Shown piece by piece: positions 1-5,726 of a stretch of 60,033 bases of DNA. Both the position numbers and the translations under genes were made by a program. This DNA comes from a virus. Position 1 is the first letter of the stretch; each line of letters begins with the position of its first letter. Below the pieces are notes generated by a model, which searched no databases, was not told the DNA's origin, and was given only the letters and a program-made list of their open reading frames with translations. The stretch is from IMG/VR virus record IMGVR_UViG_3300030104_000540, positions 1 through 60,033 of that record; one strand, 5' to 3'.

Positions 1-28
1 GGGGTACGTTACTTATGAGATACGGCAT
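1..28 (-). CDS. 5' fragment of a second copy of the conserved 232-aa gene
   Basis: Reading leftward, these bases start ATG and encode MPYLISNVP before running off the window edge. The same codons open the complete gene at 55749-56447. The start codon overlaps the stop of the neighbouring mini-gene (TAATG), exactly as in the right-hand copy. Because it lies within a 75-bp perfect repeat, it is either the beginning of a real second copy or the same gene seen again across a circular junction. Confidence 0.5.
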
Positions 29-75
29 TATCTACGTCTAGCAGCTCCACCTCTAGCATAGCCTTTTTTCTTTTT
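1..75. repeat. 75-bp perfect direct repeat, left copy
   Basis: Identical base for base to 56420-56494; position 76 is the first mismatch (g here, a there). Weaker similarity continues through the mini-gene. The repeat starts exactly at the window edge, which is what an assembly breakpoint, or the overlap of a circular genome, would give. Confidence 0.95.
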
Positions 76-156
76 GCCTATGCCGCCACCCATCATCTTC
101 TTAGGTTTCATTGCTCCTCCACGAGCCATTCCTTTTTTCTTCTTGTGCATTGCCAT
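28..156 (-). CDS. 42-aa Gly/Lys/Arg-rich mini-protein (KKKGYARGG type)
   Basis: Start ATG at 156; the stop overlaps the next start downstream as TAATG. The protein is almost only K, R, G, M and A and ends KKKKGYARGGAARRR. A close paralogue is encoded at 56447-56578. The same KKKKGYA-x-GG motif occurs in the 3081-3362 protein. Such short basic tags are common in marine podovirus virion-linked genes, but their role is unknown. Nucleic-acid or capsid binding is a guess from charge alone. Translational overlap and conservation of the paralogue support a real gene. Confidence 0.7.
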   Translation of the reverse strand: MAMHKKKKGMARGGAMKPKKMMGGGIGKKKKGYARGGAARRR

Positions 157-160
157 ATTT

Positions 161-565
161 TTATTTCCTTTTATTCATAATTTGTAATCCTTGTTTACCA
201 AACCTGTAACCAAAGGATGCACCAATGCTAATGTATAAACAGTTAGCAAACCAAGAAGGTGTGTTCGCATTTAAGAAATCAAACCCTTCTTTAACATATG
301 GTTGAGTCCAAGGTAGGAAACATCCAACCAATATACCACCAAAAATTATTGTCCAAAATTCATCTTTCCACGAACCTGCCATTTGTGCTGTAAGGCTCTG
401 TTCCATAAGCATAGAAGATGTAGCTTCAGTTTCGTATACTTTAGCTTCAGCTTTAGCACGAGCAACTTTTACTTCTGTCTCTGCTTTTTGTTTTTCCATC
501 TTGCCTTGCAGATAAGTTCCTGCTATATTGGCAATAGGACTTATGAGTGATGATAGTCCTAACAT
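161..565 (-). CDS. Holin-like membrane protein (3-TM gene-transfer-agent holin type)
   Basis: 134 aa. A hydrophobic N-terminus (about residues 3-19) is followed by a charged, helical K/E/A segment (about 22-50). Two hydrophobic stretches come next, one with the WKDEFWTIIFGG motif (about 66-85) and one near 105-122. This order and the WKDEF motif resemble the 3-TM holin family (GTA_holin_3TM). Such proteins would permeabilise the inner membrane for endolysin release. It overlaps the upstream gene as TAATG. The lysozyme is far away at 54.4 kb in linear coordinates but about 2 kb away if the genome is circular. Other membrane roles are possible. Confidence 0.6.
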   Translation of the reverse strand: MLGLSSLISPIANIAGTYLQGKMEKQKAETEVKVARAKAEAKVYETEATSSMLMEQSLTAQMAGSWKDEFWTIIFGGILVGCFLPWTQPYVKEGFDFLNANTPSWFANCLYISIGASFGYRFGKQGLQIMNKRK

Positions 566-819
566 TATGTTTTCCTCGTTGCTTTTCTTTTTCTACCTGA
601 TGCAGTTACAGACCATTTAACTTTCTTAGGTCCTGTTTTCTTTCTTGCTTCTGCTTTACTTATTCTTCCAGCTACAGCTTTAGGTCTACAAGCAGGGTAA
701 GGTCTTTTCTTTTTTTCGCTTCCTGACCTTCCACATTTCTTGCCTGTCTTAACATCTCGCCAATCTTCTTTGAACCATTTAGTTAAGCCACCTGTAGGCT
801 TTCTAGGCATAAGTGCCAC
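565..819 (-). CDS. Small basic conserved marine-virus protein (DUF5872-like N-terminal motif)
   Basis: 84 aa, rich in K and R. It carries GLTKWFKEDWRDVKTGKKCG and then a YPACRP motif, a tryptophan/cysteine signature seen in marine phages and some algal viruses in DUF5872-like proteins. Two cysteines flank the basic core and could bind metal. Function is unknown. It overlaps the upstream gene, whose C-terminus carries the other half of the DUF5872-type signature, which suggests the two products act together or derive from a split fusion. Confidence 0.65.
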   Translation of the reverse strand: MALMPRKPTGGLTKWFKEDWRDVKTGKKCGRSGSEKKKRPYPACRPKAVAGRISKAEARKKTGPKKVKWSVTASGRKRKATRKT

Positions 820-1342
820 CCCTAGCTTTATACGTTTTTACTAGCCATGCATTTGCATATGCTGATGGATATACTTTAAATTTTCTTTTTGCTTCTGCTT
901 TGACTGTAGAGTACAAAGATTTATTTTTAGGAACTGGTCCTGCACCTTTTTTCTTTTTTGTAATAAGTGCTCCGGGTTTAGCTTTAATAACTTTACTTAA
1001 AGTTTTAGCTTGACCTGCGTGAGCTTTACTTGCTTTTGTTAATTTACCTGCAACTTTTTTTATTGTTGACTTTGCTTTTGTTGCAAGTGTTCCTGCTTTA
1101 GCTTTGATGACACCTCTACCTATCAGTATATCTTTTTGTGTAGTCTTGCCGTCTCCACTTAAATCTGGAAAACCACCTCTACTAAAGCCTAAATGTTTCT
1201 GACCTTTTAAGCCTTCTACACCAAACACTTCTATAGCCATCTCTAATACTTTTCTTTTTTGTGTTGCAGTTAAGTTTCCAAATATTCTTGGTTGCTTTGC
1301 CATTCTAGCAGATAATCCTTTTCCTGATCTAGGTTTAGCCAT
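803..1342 (-). CDS. Basic protein with EF-hand-like loop and C-terminal DUF5872-type motif
   Basis: 179 aa. The N-terminal third contains DLSGDGKTTQKD, which fits a 12-residue EF-hand or dockerin-type calcium loop (acidic or polar at positions 1, 3, 5, 9 and 12). A long Lys/Ala-rich low-complexity linker follows, then a C-terminal motif VYPSAYANAWLVKTYK with GGTY, typical of DUF5872-like proteins. Function unknown. The basic linker may bind DNA or anionic surfaces; this is inference. It is translated as part of the leftward operon. Confidence 0.65.
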   Translation of the reverse strand: MAKPRSGKGLSARMAKQPRIFGNLTATQKRKVLEMAIEVFGVEGLKGQKHLGFSRGGFPDLSGDGKTTQKDILIGRGVIKAKAGTLATKAKSTIKKVAGKLTKASKAHAGQAKTLSKVIKAKPGALITKKKKGAGPVPKNKSLYSTVKAEAKRKFKVYPSAYANAWLVKTYKARGGTYA

Positions 1343-1353
1343 TTAACATCTCC

Positions 1354-1626
1354 TTACCATTTTACTTTATGTGACCAATACCTTGCACTAAATATATCAG
1401 GCTTGGCATCTTGTGCATTATGACGAGCATAGTAAGATTTCTTACGAGCTTTATCTTTTTTACTTGTAGGATTTTTTCCTGCACCTTTTACTCCTTGTTG
1501 ACCAAAGCGAATAATTTTTTCCTTACCACCCTTACACGCTTTCACTACATGTGATTTTGTAGGATGGTCAGGTGTTCGCTTTGGTTTATTACAAGCCATT
1601 TTAGATTTGTCAAGTTTAGCTGCCAT
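1354..1626 (-). CDS. Small conserved basic protein (KARKKSYYARH / ARYWSHKVKW)
   Basis: 90 aa with two cysteines (in MACNKP and VKACKGG), the motif GQQGVKGAGKNP, a KARKKSYYARH helix and a tryptophan-rich C-terminus FSARYWSHKVKW. I recognise this as a recurrent small protein in marine phage genomes (DUF6321-like), with no established role. The run of conserved aromatic and basic residues suggests a folded nucleic-acid-binding domain rather than low-complexity tail material; that is inference. Confidence 0.65.
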   Translation of the reverse strand: MAAKLDKSKMACNKPKRTPDHPTKSHVVKACKGGKEKIIRFGQQGVKGAGKNPTSKKDKARKKSYYARHNAQDAKPDIFSARYWSHKVKW

Positions 1627-1628
1627 AA

Positions 1629-1760
1629 CTAACCTTGAATAAATATGTGATAAATAAGTAAAGCTATGATAAGTAATTTACCATAGTCTAAATCAAATTT
1701 AGTACCTTCACCAAATTTCTTTTCCCACATTTCAAATTTAATTTTTTCCCAATCAATCAT
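1629..1760 (-). CDS. 43-aa single-pass membrane mini-protein
   Basis: Starts MIDWEKIKFEMWEKKF, a charged amphipathic segment, and ends in one hydrophobic helix LLIIALLIYHIFI. Its ATG overlaps the stop of the upstream gene (ATGA), which indicates translational coupling and supports a real gene. A short soluble head plus one membrane span could be a small holin, antiholin or spanin accessory; the sequence does not decide. Confidence 0.6.
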   Translation of the reverse strand: MIDWEKIKFEMWEKKFGEGTKFDLDYGKLLIIALLIYHIFIQG

Positions 1761-1975
1761 GTTGGTTCTCCCTTAGTTCCTGTAGGGCTACCCATATATA
1801 CACATGTACTGTAACCATTTAAATATTGAGGGTCTTGTATTGTACTTGTTCTTACCTTATCTATATATTGATAGCACGTATCTTGTGATGTAAATGGAAA
1901 ATTTACCATTGGAAAATTTACCCATGTTGCACTATCTCCTAGTGCCCATAATATTGTTATAACCGGAATCCACAT
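1757..1975 (-). CDS. Small secreted or membrane-anchored protein with two cysteines
   Basis: 72 aa. It has a hydrophobic N-terminus (WIPVITILWALG) and then a soluble part with a C-x3-Y and a C-V-Y cysteine motif. The next gene (1979-2170) has the same plan: a hydrophobic start, F-x5-TC, and a C-terminal YC. The two look like a diverged tandem pair. Disulphide-bonded periplasmic proteins in a lysis or superinfection-exclusion setting are plausible, but no family is recognised. Confidence 0.55.
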   Translation of the reverse strand: MWIPVITILWALGDSATWVNFPMVNFPFTSQDTCYQYIDKVRTSTIQDPQYLNGYSTCVYMGSPTGTKGEPT

Positions 1976-1978
1976 TTC

Positions 1979-2170
1979 TTAATCACCTTTCTGAGGAATG
2001 CAGTAAACTTTGAGGTAGACTTTATCACCTGCTTGTCTTTGGTGTAAGTCCTGTGCTCGTAGCTTCTGTGCATATCCAAGGCAAGTATCCAAATCATTGA
2101 AGTAGACATTTTCTTGTATCTCTGTTCCTTGTAGTAAGACGACTAACATCCAAACCATAGCTAGTGCCAC
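1979..2170 (-). CDS. Small secreted or membrane-anchored protein, likely paralogue of its neighbour
   Basis: 63 aa. A hydrophobic start (MALAMVWMLVVLLQG) could be a signal peptide or anchor. A polar domain follows with FNDLDTCLGYAQKLR and a terminal VYCIP. Spacing of the two cysteines and the aromatic residues resembles the 1757-1975 product. Its start overlaps the end of the 46-aa gene upstream by 10 nt. Function unknown. Confidence 0.55.
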   Translation of the reverse strand: MALAMVWMLVVLLQGTEIQENVYFNDLDTCLGYAQKLRAQDLHQRQAGDKVYLKVYCIPQKGD

Positions 2171-2301
2171 AAATTTGTGAGAGCATAATCATCAGCACAT
2201 CCACATATATCATTTAATAATCCCATTGCTACTGCGTATAATATAATAAATATGAAGAACGCACCTACTAGATATGTTATCCATTTAAATATGAGATACA
2301 T
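2161..2301 (-). CDS. 46-aa membrane mini-protein
   Basis: ATG at 2301, product MYLIFKWITYLVGAFF followed by more hydrophobic residues, then NDICGCADD and a short polar tail. One long transmembrane helix precedes a CGC motif. Overlapping coupling with the next gene supports translation. A promoter-like TTGACA-N17-TACAAT lies so close upstream that its transcript would begin at or just after this start, so that promoter would serve the genes beyond it. No family recognised. Confidence 0.5.
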   Translation of the reverse strand: MYLIFKWITYLVGAFFIFIILYAVAMGLLNDICGCADDYALTNLWH

Positions 2302-2328
2302 TGTACCACTGTATTTTTAAGATGTCAA
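2300..2328 (-). promoter_or_regulatory. Sigma70-like promoter, leftward (TTGACA-N17-TACAAT)
   Basis: The -35 is a perfect TTGACA (2323-2328 on the complement). The -10 TACAAT (2300-2305) matches five of six positions, and spacing is 17 nt. It would initiate near 2293 and transcribe the pair of small cysteine proteins and the holin-like gene. Confidence 0.45.
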
Positions 2329-2624
2329 TCACTAAATTGTTTTTTTATACTTCTAACTACACTTTTAATATCAAAAGGTTCTTTATTAGGTCTATATGGA
2401 CATTGATATTGTCTAGGGCAAGGTCCTGCATCATATGGTACATACTCTCTATACTGTGTATTGTTTGCACCTACAAAGACACATACTCTTTGATTGTTCC
2501 CTAGTATCTGACTTGCTAATCTACAAGTCGTCATCTTCACATTGTCTTCTTTTGCTGAAGCAGTTGGAAGTAATAGTAATATTAGTAGGATTAAACTGAC
2601 ATACTTATTAGCCACATCATCCAA
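2325..2624 (-). CDS. Secreted cysteine-containing small protein
   Basis: 99 aa with a convincing signal peptide: short charged start, hydrophobic core SLILLILLLLPTASA, and a likely cut after the second alanine. The mature part (about 78 aa) contains four cysteines (TTCRLA, RVCVF, GPCPRQYQCP), consistent with a disulphide-stabilised periplasmic protein. Its start overlaps the end of the upstream gene. No catalytic motif is visible. It may belong with the other small exported proteins in a lysis or envelope-modifying group. Confidence 0.65.
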   Translation of the reverse strand: MDDVANKYVSLILLILLLLPTASAKEDNVKMTTCRLASQILGNNQRVCVFVGANNTQYREYVPYDAGPCPRQYQCPYRPNKEPFDIKSVVRSIKKQFSD

Positions 2625-3070
2625 CCTAAACCACTTACACCTACTAAAGCCGCTAATCCCATAATAGTGTAATCTCTTATCTTACGTTGCTGTTCTTCTT
2701 TTGCGTAGATAGCCTTCTGTCTAGCTTTACGTAATCTACCTTCTTCTCTTAATAAATCATCCCATGCTTGTGTGCCATAGTGAGCTATTAAAAAATTTCT
2801 TAGTTCCTCTCTTTGTTTTTCTAGTTTCTTTTTAGCTGAAAAACTTTCTATTGCTACTTGCTCAATAGACCCATTAAATAATTTATCTAAAGCTGTAGGG
2901 TTATTAGCATTTCTATGTACATTATCTACATCACTAACTGCTGACATCCATTTGCCAAGCTCTGATGATAGGTCTTCAATTTCTTTGCCCACCATTATAG
3001 CTTTTTTTATAGCGTTATATGCTGTAGTCGCACCTGTAACGGCTGCTGACAATGTGATGGGGTCTATCAT
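2591..3070 (-). CDS. Tail-anchored coiled-coil protein, conserved in marine phages
   Basis: 159 aa. Starts MIDPITLSAAVTGATTAYNA, has a central charged helical region (KKLEKQREELRNFL, then GRLRKARQKAIYAKEEQQRKIRD) and ends in one membrane span (IMGLAALVGVSGLGWMMWLI). I recall similar proteins in pelagiphages and cyanophages, always without a known function. The C-terminal anchor is the reverse of an i-spanin. An internal virion or membrane-docking role is possible. Confidence 0.6.
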   Translation of the reverse strand: MIDPITLSAAVTGATTAYNAIKKAIMVGKEIEDLSSELGKWMSAVSDVDNVHRNANNPTALDKLFNGSIEQVAIESFSAKKKLEKQREELRNFLIAHYGTQAWDDLLREEGRLRKARQKAIYAKEEQQRKIRDYTIMGLAALVGVSGLGWMMWLISMSV

Positions 3071-3080
3071 GTAAGCAGTC

Positions 3081-3362
3081 CTACTTAGATTTTTTCAAAT
3101 TATTTGTTACTTTTCCACCTGCAAAATAGTTATGTGGTTTTGCAAAACCTGCACCACCTTTAGCGTACCCTTTTTTCTTTTTAGGCATTCCACCCATAGC
3201 CATTCCTTTTACAGAAATACCAAAGCGTTTAAGTCTTGACAAACCTTCGCTTCTTGTCATGTTACCTGCATTGATTGCATCTCTTACAAAGTTTTTTATA
3301 ATGCCTATTTCTTTTCTTGTAAGTTCGCTAGTAGGCAAATTCATAATATCTCTTTCTGCCAT
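3081..3362 (-). CDS. Small basic protein with KKKKGYAKGG motif
   Basis: 93 aa. The N-terminal 50 residues look like a helical domain (LTRKEIGIIKNFVRDAINAG, then MTRSEGLSRLKRFG). The C-terminus is Gly/Lys-rich with KKKKGYAKGG and YFAGGKVTNN. The tail motif recurs in the mini-genes at 28 and 56447, and an AGG-x-VT-x-N stretch recurs near the end of the 57812 product. A shared tail on unrelated heads suggests a docking or nucleic-acid-binding tag. Function otherwise unknown. Confidence 0.6.
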   Translation of the reverse strand: MAERDIMNLPTSELTRKEIGIIKNFVRDAINAGNMTRSEGLSRLKRFGISVKGMAMGGMPKKKKGYAKGGAGFAKPHNYFAGGKVTNNLKKSK

Positions 3363-3366
3363 GTCC

Positions 3367-4014
3367 TTAACCTCCTCTAAATACTTTTCTAACTTTTAAA
3401 AAGTCACTCACGCTAATGTCTACCTGAGAAAATGCTTTTCTTATTCTTTCTTTGTTCCCAGTATTAATGATAGCCATTAATTTAGTTCTTCTAGCAGGTG
3501 ATATGTCTTGATATTCTCTTTTCATTTTTAATGATAGACCATCTGCACCTTTTTTTGTTGGTAGTTTACTAGGAGCAGTCCTACTCATCTGCGTTTTTTT
3601 AGCAGCGCCCATAGATTGTCCTGTTGTTCCACCTCTTGGTGAGTCTGCACTCTTTGTTTTACCAATAGAACCCTTTGGTCTAGCTGACTGTGAGCCTGAA
3701 CCTGTAATTTTTTTGTCTGCTTTCTTTGGAGCACTTGTCTTCTTTGCTTTTTTTGCTGCAGTTCCCATTGATTTAGCTTTTGTCTTCTTACTAGGTGCTT
3801 TTTCCTGTGTAACTTTTTTACCACCAGCAATAGTTCCCTCACTCTTTGCCATCTTAGTACTTTTTCTAATACGTATAGGCAGATCATAAACCTTTTCACC
3901 TGCTTTTGCCGCAGCTTTTGATTTAGGTTTAACCTGATCGCTGTAACTTTTACCTTTTTTCTTTTTCTTTATCATACTACTGATAAGTTTTTTTACTAAC
4001 TTTGTTGCTGCCAT
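3367..4014 (-). CDS. Lys/Ala/Ser-rich basic protein with small C-terminal domain
   Basis: 215 aa. Starts MAATKLVKKLISSMIKKKKK, very like the start of the 53334 product (MVAIKLIKKLLVGTVKKTKK). About 100 residues of Lys/Ser/Gly low complexity follow. The last 50 residues are more ordered (REYQDISPARRTKLMAIIN and KAFSQVDISVSDFLKVRKVF). A GGGAG ribosome site precedes the ATG. Probably binds DNA or virion components by charge; no family is assigned. Confidence 0.6.
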   Translation of the reverse strand: MAATKLVKKLISSMIKKKKKGKSYSDQVKPKSKAAAKAGEKVYDLPIRIRKSTKMAKSEGTIAGGKKVTQEKAPSKKTKAKSMGTAAKKAKKTSAPKKADKKITGSGSQSARPKGSIGKTKSADSPRGGTTGQSMGAAKKTQMSRTAPSKLPTKKGADGLSLKMKREYQDISPARRTKLMAIINTGNKERIRKAFSQVDISVSDFLKVRKVFRGG

Positions 4015-4027
4015 TATTTTATACTCC

Positions 4028-4234
4028 CTATTCGTGCCAACCTTCGGCTTTCATGGCATTCTCTACACGAGATAGAGAATAACGCACTCCTGTATCTTTA
4101 TAAATGAGTGCTCTAATGTAATGTACAGAGGAATGAGGTACATGAACTGCACGTAAGTCTCCATATTTACGTAAAGATTTGTACGTGTCTGACAAAATGT
4201 CATCCGTATATGTTAGTTTTACTGATTTTTTCAT
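4028..4234 (-). CDS. Small conserved protein (MKKSVKL family), left copy
   Basis: 68 aa from the ATG at 4234; an in-frame TTG nine bases earlier is possible but less likely. A clear paralogue lies at 58459-58668. Both start MKKSVKL, carry a V/I-PHS motif, and end in a helix VENAMKAEGW or VEEAMRAEGW. Each is the first gene of a leftward transcript below a TTGACA/TATAAT promoter, and both share an almost identical start region (ATGAAAAAATCAG). A small DNA-binding or regulatory protein is plausible but not shown. Confidence 0.65.
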   Translation of the reverse strand: MKKSVKLTYTDDILSDTYKSLRKYGDLRAVHVPHSSVHYIRALIYKDTGVRYSLSRVENAMKAEGWHE

Positions 4235-4340
4235 AGATGTCAACTATTATTTTAGTACAGAATGTACATTATACTGTATTACCAAGATTTTTTATACTTA
4301 TAATATGCTACATTTAAGTATTTATTTATTTTTAAAGTGT

Positions 4341-4355
4341 AACAGTTTAACTGTT
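4341..4355. promoter_or_regulatory. Operator-like palindrome at the leftward start site
   Basis: AACAGTT-T-AACTGTT, two perfect 7-bp half-sites around one base. It lies 6 to 20 bases downstream of the -10 box of the leftward promoter, so it covers the expected transcription start. This is the usual place for a repressor to bind. Confidence 0.45.
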
Positions 4356-4361
4356 ATGGTA

Positions 4362-4389
4362 ATTATACTCTTTTTACGCAGCTTGTCAA
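4362..4389 (-). promoter_or_regulatory. Consensus sigma70 promoter, leftward
   Basis: On the complement TTGACA (4384-4389), 16 nt, TATAAT (4362-4367): all twelve hexamer bases match consensus. It faces the 4234-28 gene cluster. In a circular genome it would drive the entire late operon. The second hub has an equivalent at 58803-58831. Confidence 0.85.
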
Positions 4390-4817
4390 CCCCAAAACAA
4401 TTAAATAAGTATAATTTTGTAGTATTTAGTGTGGCAATGTTGCAACTGTTGCATACTTGCAACACTATTTAATGGAGTTATCTATGTGGTTACCACTTCA
4501 ATTTCCTAATCTGTGTATTTATACAAGCATACGTACCCCATAGGGTGGCATGGCTGTCGCCCTCCCCCTCAATCGTGGGCAGACGTGTGCATAATGTCCA
4601 GCCACACGCAGGAATTGAGCCGACCAAATGCTCATTCTCTCTGAGAATGAAAGTGCAATCAGACCAAAACCGACCCCTAACACTCAAACGGAGTGTTAAA
4701 GGTGGAGTTGCCGAGCCAAATGACCATCACAAAGTGATGAATTGGCAAAATTGCCGTTCAAACTACGTTTGGGAGTACAAAAAACCATACCCCCTCTTAA
4801 CAGCGAAGCTGTTACAA

Positions 4818-4831
4818 GTCCGATGTCGGAC
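4818..4831. repeat. Dispersed palindrome GTCCGA-TG-TCGGAC, copy 1
   Basis: Exact copy in the control region, preceded by AA. Two 6-bp half-sites around two bases, the form expected of a dimer-binding site. Confidence 0.85.
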
Positions 4832-4894
4832 AGTCTGCATCATCAGAAACAGATCAATCATAGATAGATTCTCTATCAAAAACTGACGGCAAAA

Positions 4895-5016
4895 TGACTC
4901 CGTTTGAACATTTTTTTATGGTTTCATTTGAAATGTTTTAAGCACCCTGTAACGAAGTGAAGGGTGTTAAAACCTTTCAATTAAATGAAACCAAAAAAAT
5001 GTAACAAACGGAGTCA
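4895..5016. promoter_or_regulatory. 122-nt long hairpin enclosing the ribosome site of the first early gene
   Basis: The outer arms are 12 bp and perfect (4895-4906 with 5005-5016). The next arm (4908-4929 with 4983-5002) pairs throughout except for a 2-nt bulge. The inner arm (about 4930-4948 with 4963-4980) pairs with one mismatch and one bulge. The loop carries AACGAAGTGA. The GGAG Shine-Dalgarno bases (5010-5013), six bases before the 5020 ATG, are paired with CTCC at 4898-4901, so in RNA this would hide the ribosome site. A role as a replication or cruciform element is also possible. Confidence 0.8.
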
Positions 5017-5019
5017 AAC

Positions 5020-5643
5020 ATGAAAAATTCAACAACAACCACTTCCAAATTAAACAACGGTTTAATTCAAAACTTAGCTAAAGCTAAGTCAAATGCTGAA
5101 AAAGGTTCAATTCTCTCTAGAGAGAATACACGTCTACTGTCTCTTGAAAAGAGACAGTTTGAAGCCCAAACTATGTTTGGAGGTTTTTGGTTTTCACTTG
5201 GAAAGCTCATCTCTGATGAGTTGAATGCAAGTGGAAAGTTGAGACTTTCCACAGCTCAGCTTAAAAAGCTGAATATCACTAAAATTGAACGTCAAAGACG
5301 TTCAGATGCTAAACTTTTCTTTGAAAATTATGATGCTTTACAATCTCTTACAAAGAGATTTAATAACGTATCAGCTTTGCTGAAAGAATTTAATAAACAG
5401 AACTCAAAGAGTTCTGAAACATCTACTAAAGTAGATGAAAAGTCATCTTCTAAAGAAGATGTTAAGTCCGATGTCGGACAAAGTGATAACAACGAAGTTG
5501 TTAAAGTAGGTACTTTTCAAGTACCTAATGTAAAGCAAATGGCTGAAGCCATTGTAATGCAAGCCATTGAAAATGGCTTAGAAGTTAAAGAGCTAAAAGC
5601 TCTTAACGCTGAAATTGCTAACCAAATCAAGGCTTTAGCTTAA
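5020..5643 (+). CDS. First early protein, 207 aa, gene composed of hairpins
   Basis: Unrecognised. The product is polar and helical: a basic N-terminal half (LSLEKRQFEAQTMFGGFWFS, then KKLNITKIERQRRSDAKLFF), a Ser/Lys/Asp-rich linker (about residues 125-155) and a C-terminal helical pair (VKQMAEAIVMQAIENG, then LKALNAEIANQIKAL). It is the first gene of the rightward transcript, where phages usually place host-takeover or anti-defence functions. The gene is most unusual at the DNA level: about twenty adjacent stem-loops fill it, nine of them back to back in 5398-5607. Some are in frame with the loop as a GAA codon (for example NNEVV and AIENG). The rightward gene at 59273 sits in the equivalent place and has a similar size and layout, but homology is uncertain. 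Confidence 0.75.
   Translation: MKNSTTTTSKLNNGLIQNLAKAKSNAEKGSILSRENTRLLSLEKRQFEAQTMFGGFWFSLGKLISDELNASGKLRLSTAQLKKLNITKIERQRRSDAKLFFENYDALQSLTKRFNNVSALLKEFNKQNSKSSETSTKVDEKSSSKEDVKSDVGQSDNNEVVKVGTFQVPNVKQMAEAIVMQAIENGLEVKELKALNAEIANQIKALA
5466..5479. repeat. Dispersed palindrome GTCCGA-TG-TCGGAC, copy 2
   Basis: Exact copy inside the 5020 gene, encoding part of the linker (KSDVGQ). It is one of nine consecutive hairpins there. Confidence 0.85.
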
Positions 5644-5648
5644 CCATT

Positions 5649-5711
5649 ACTAACATAGATGTAATACATATTGAATGTATATGAAATATGTATTACATCT
5701 TAAATGTTAGT
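5649..5711. promoter_or_regulatory. Large intergenic hairpin between the first two early genes
   Basis: An inner stem of 16 perfect base pairs (5657-5672 with 5685-5700) and an outer stem of 8 (5649-5656 with 5704-5711), separated by a 3-nt bulge, around a 12-nt loop. No U-run follows, so it is not a standard terminator. RNA processing or mRNA protection is more likely. The ribosome site of the next gene follows directly. Confidence 0.75.
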
Positions 5712-5726
5712 TAGAAAGGAAAAATT

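Larger units (their letters stand above)
4235..5019. other. Divergent control region between leftward and rightward genes
   Basis: 785 bases without a convincing gene. From left: a GTACA-GAA-TGTAC hairpin (4255-4267), a near-perfect AACAGTT-T-AACTGTT palindrome (4341-4355), a consensus leftward promoter, TTGCAAC repeats (about 4439-4463), a TTTCCTAATCTGT box (4502-4514) shared with the right-hand hub, a GGGTGGCATGG stretch (about 4544), a run of short hairpins from 4633 on, one GTCCGA palindrome (4818-4831), and the long hairpin ending three bases before the first rightward start. I found no consensus rightward promoter; a TATAAT at 4410-4415 lacks a good -35. Confidence 0.8.

Noticed and set aside
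1-75. Direct terminal repeat of a linear phage genome
   Set aside because: The second copy is at 56420, not at the window end, so it is not a terminal repeat as given; circular overlap or duplication explains it better.
4410-4415. Rightward TATAAT as promoter for the 5020 gene
   Set aside because: No acceptable -35 at 16-18 bases; the AT-rich setting makes a chance match likely.
4490-4687. Leftward open frame of 65 codons in the same region
   Set aside because: Overlaps the shared TTTCCTAATCTGT box and has no ribosome site or family resemblance.
4705-4785. tRNA-like stretch (GGAGTTGCCGAGCC and GTTCAAAC)
   Set aside because: The acceptor, anticodon and T stems cannot be paired; the short matches are explained by local hairpins.
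4545-4886. Rightward open frame of 113 codons in the left control region
   Set aside because: No ribosome site, no recognisable protein pattern, and it is crossed by hairpins and a GTCCGA palindrome; better read as non-coding regulatory DNA.
5398-5607. CRISPR-like array
   Set aside because: Spacing is regular but the units are different inverted repeats, not identical repeats with spacers, and the whole lies in an open reading frame.
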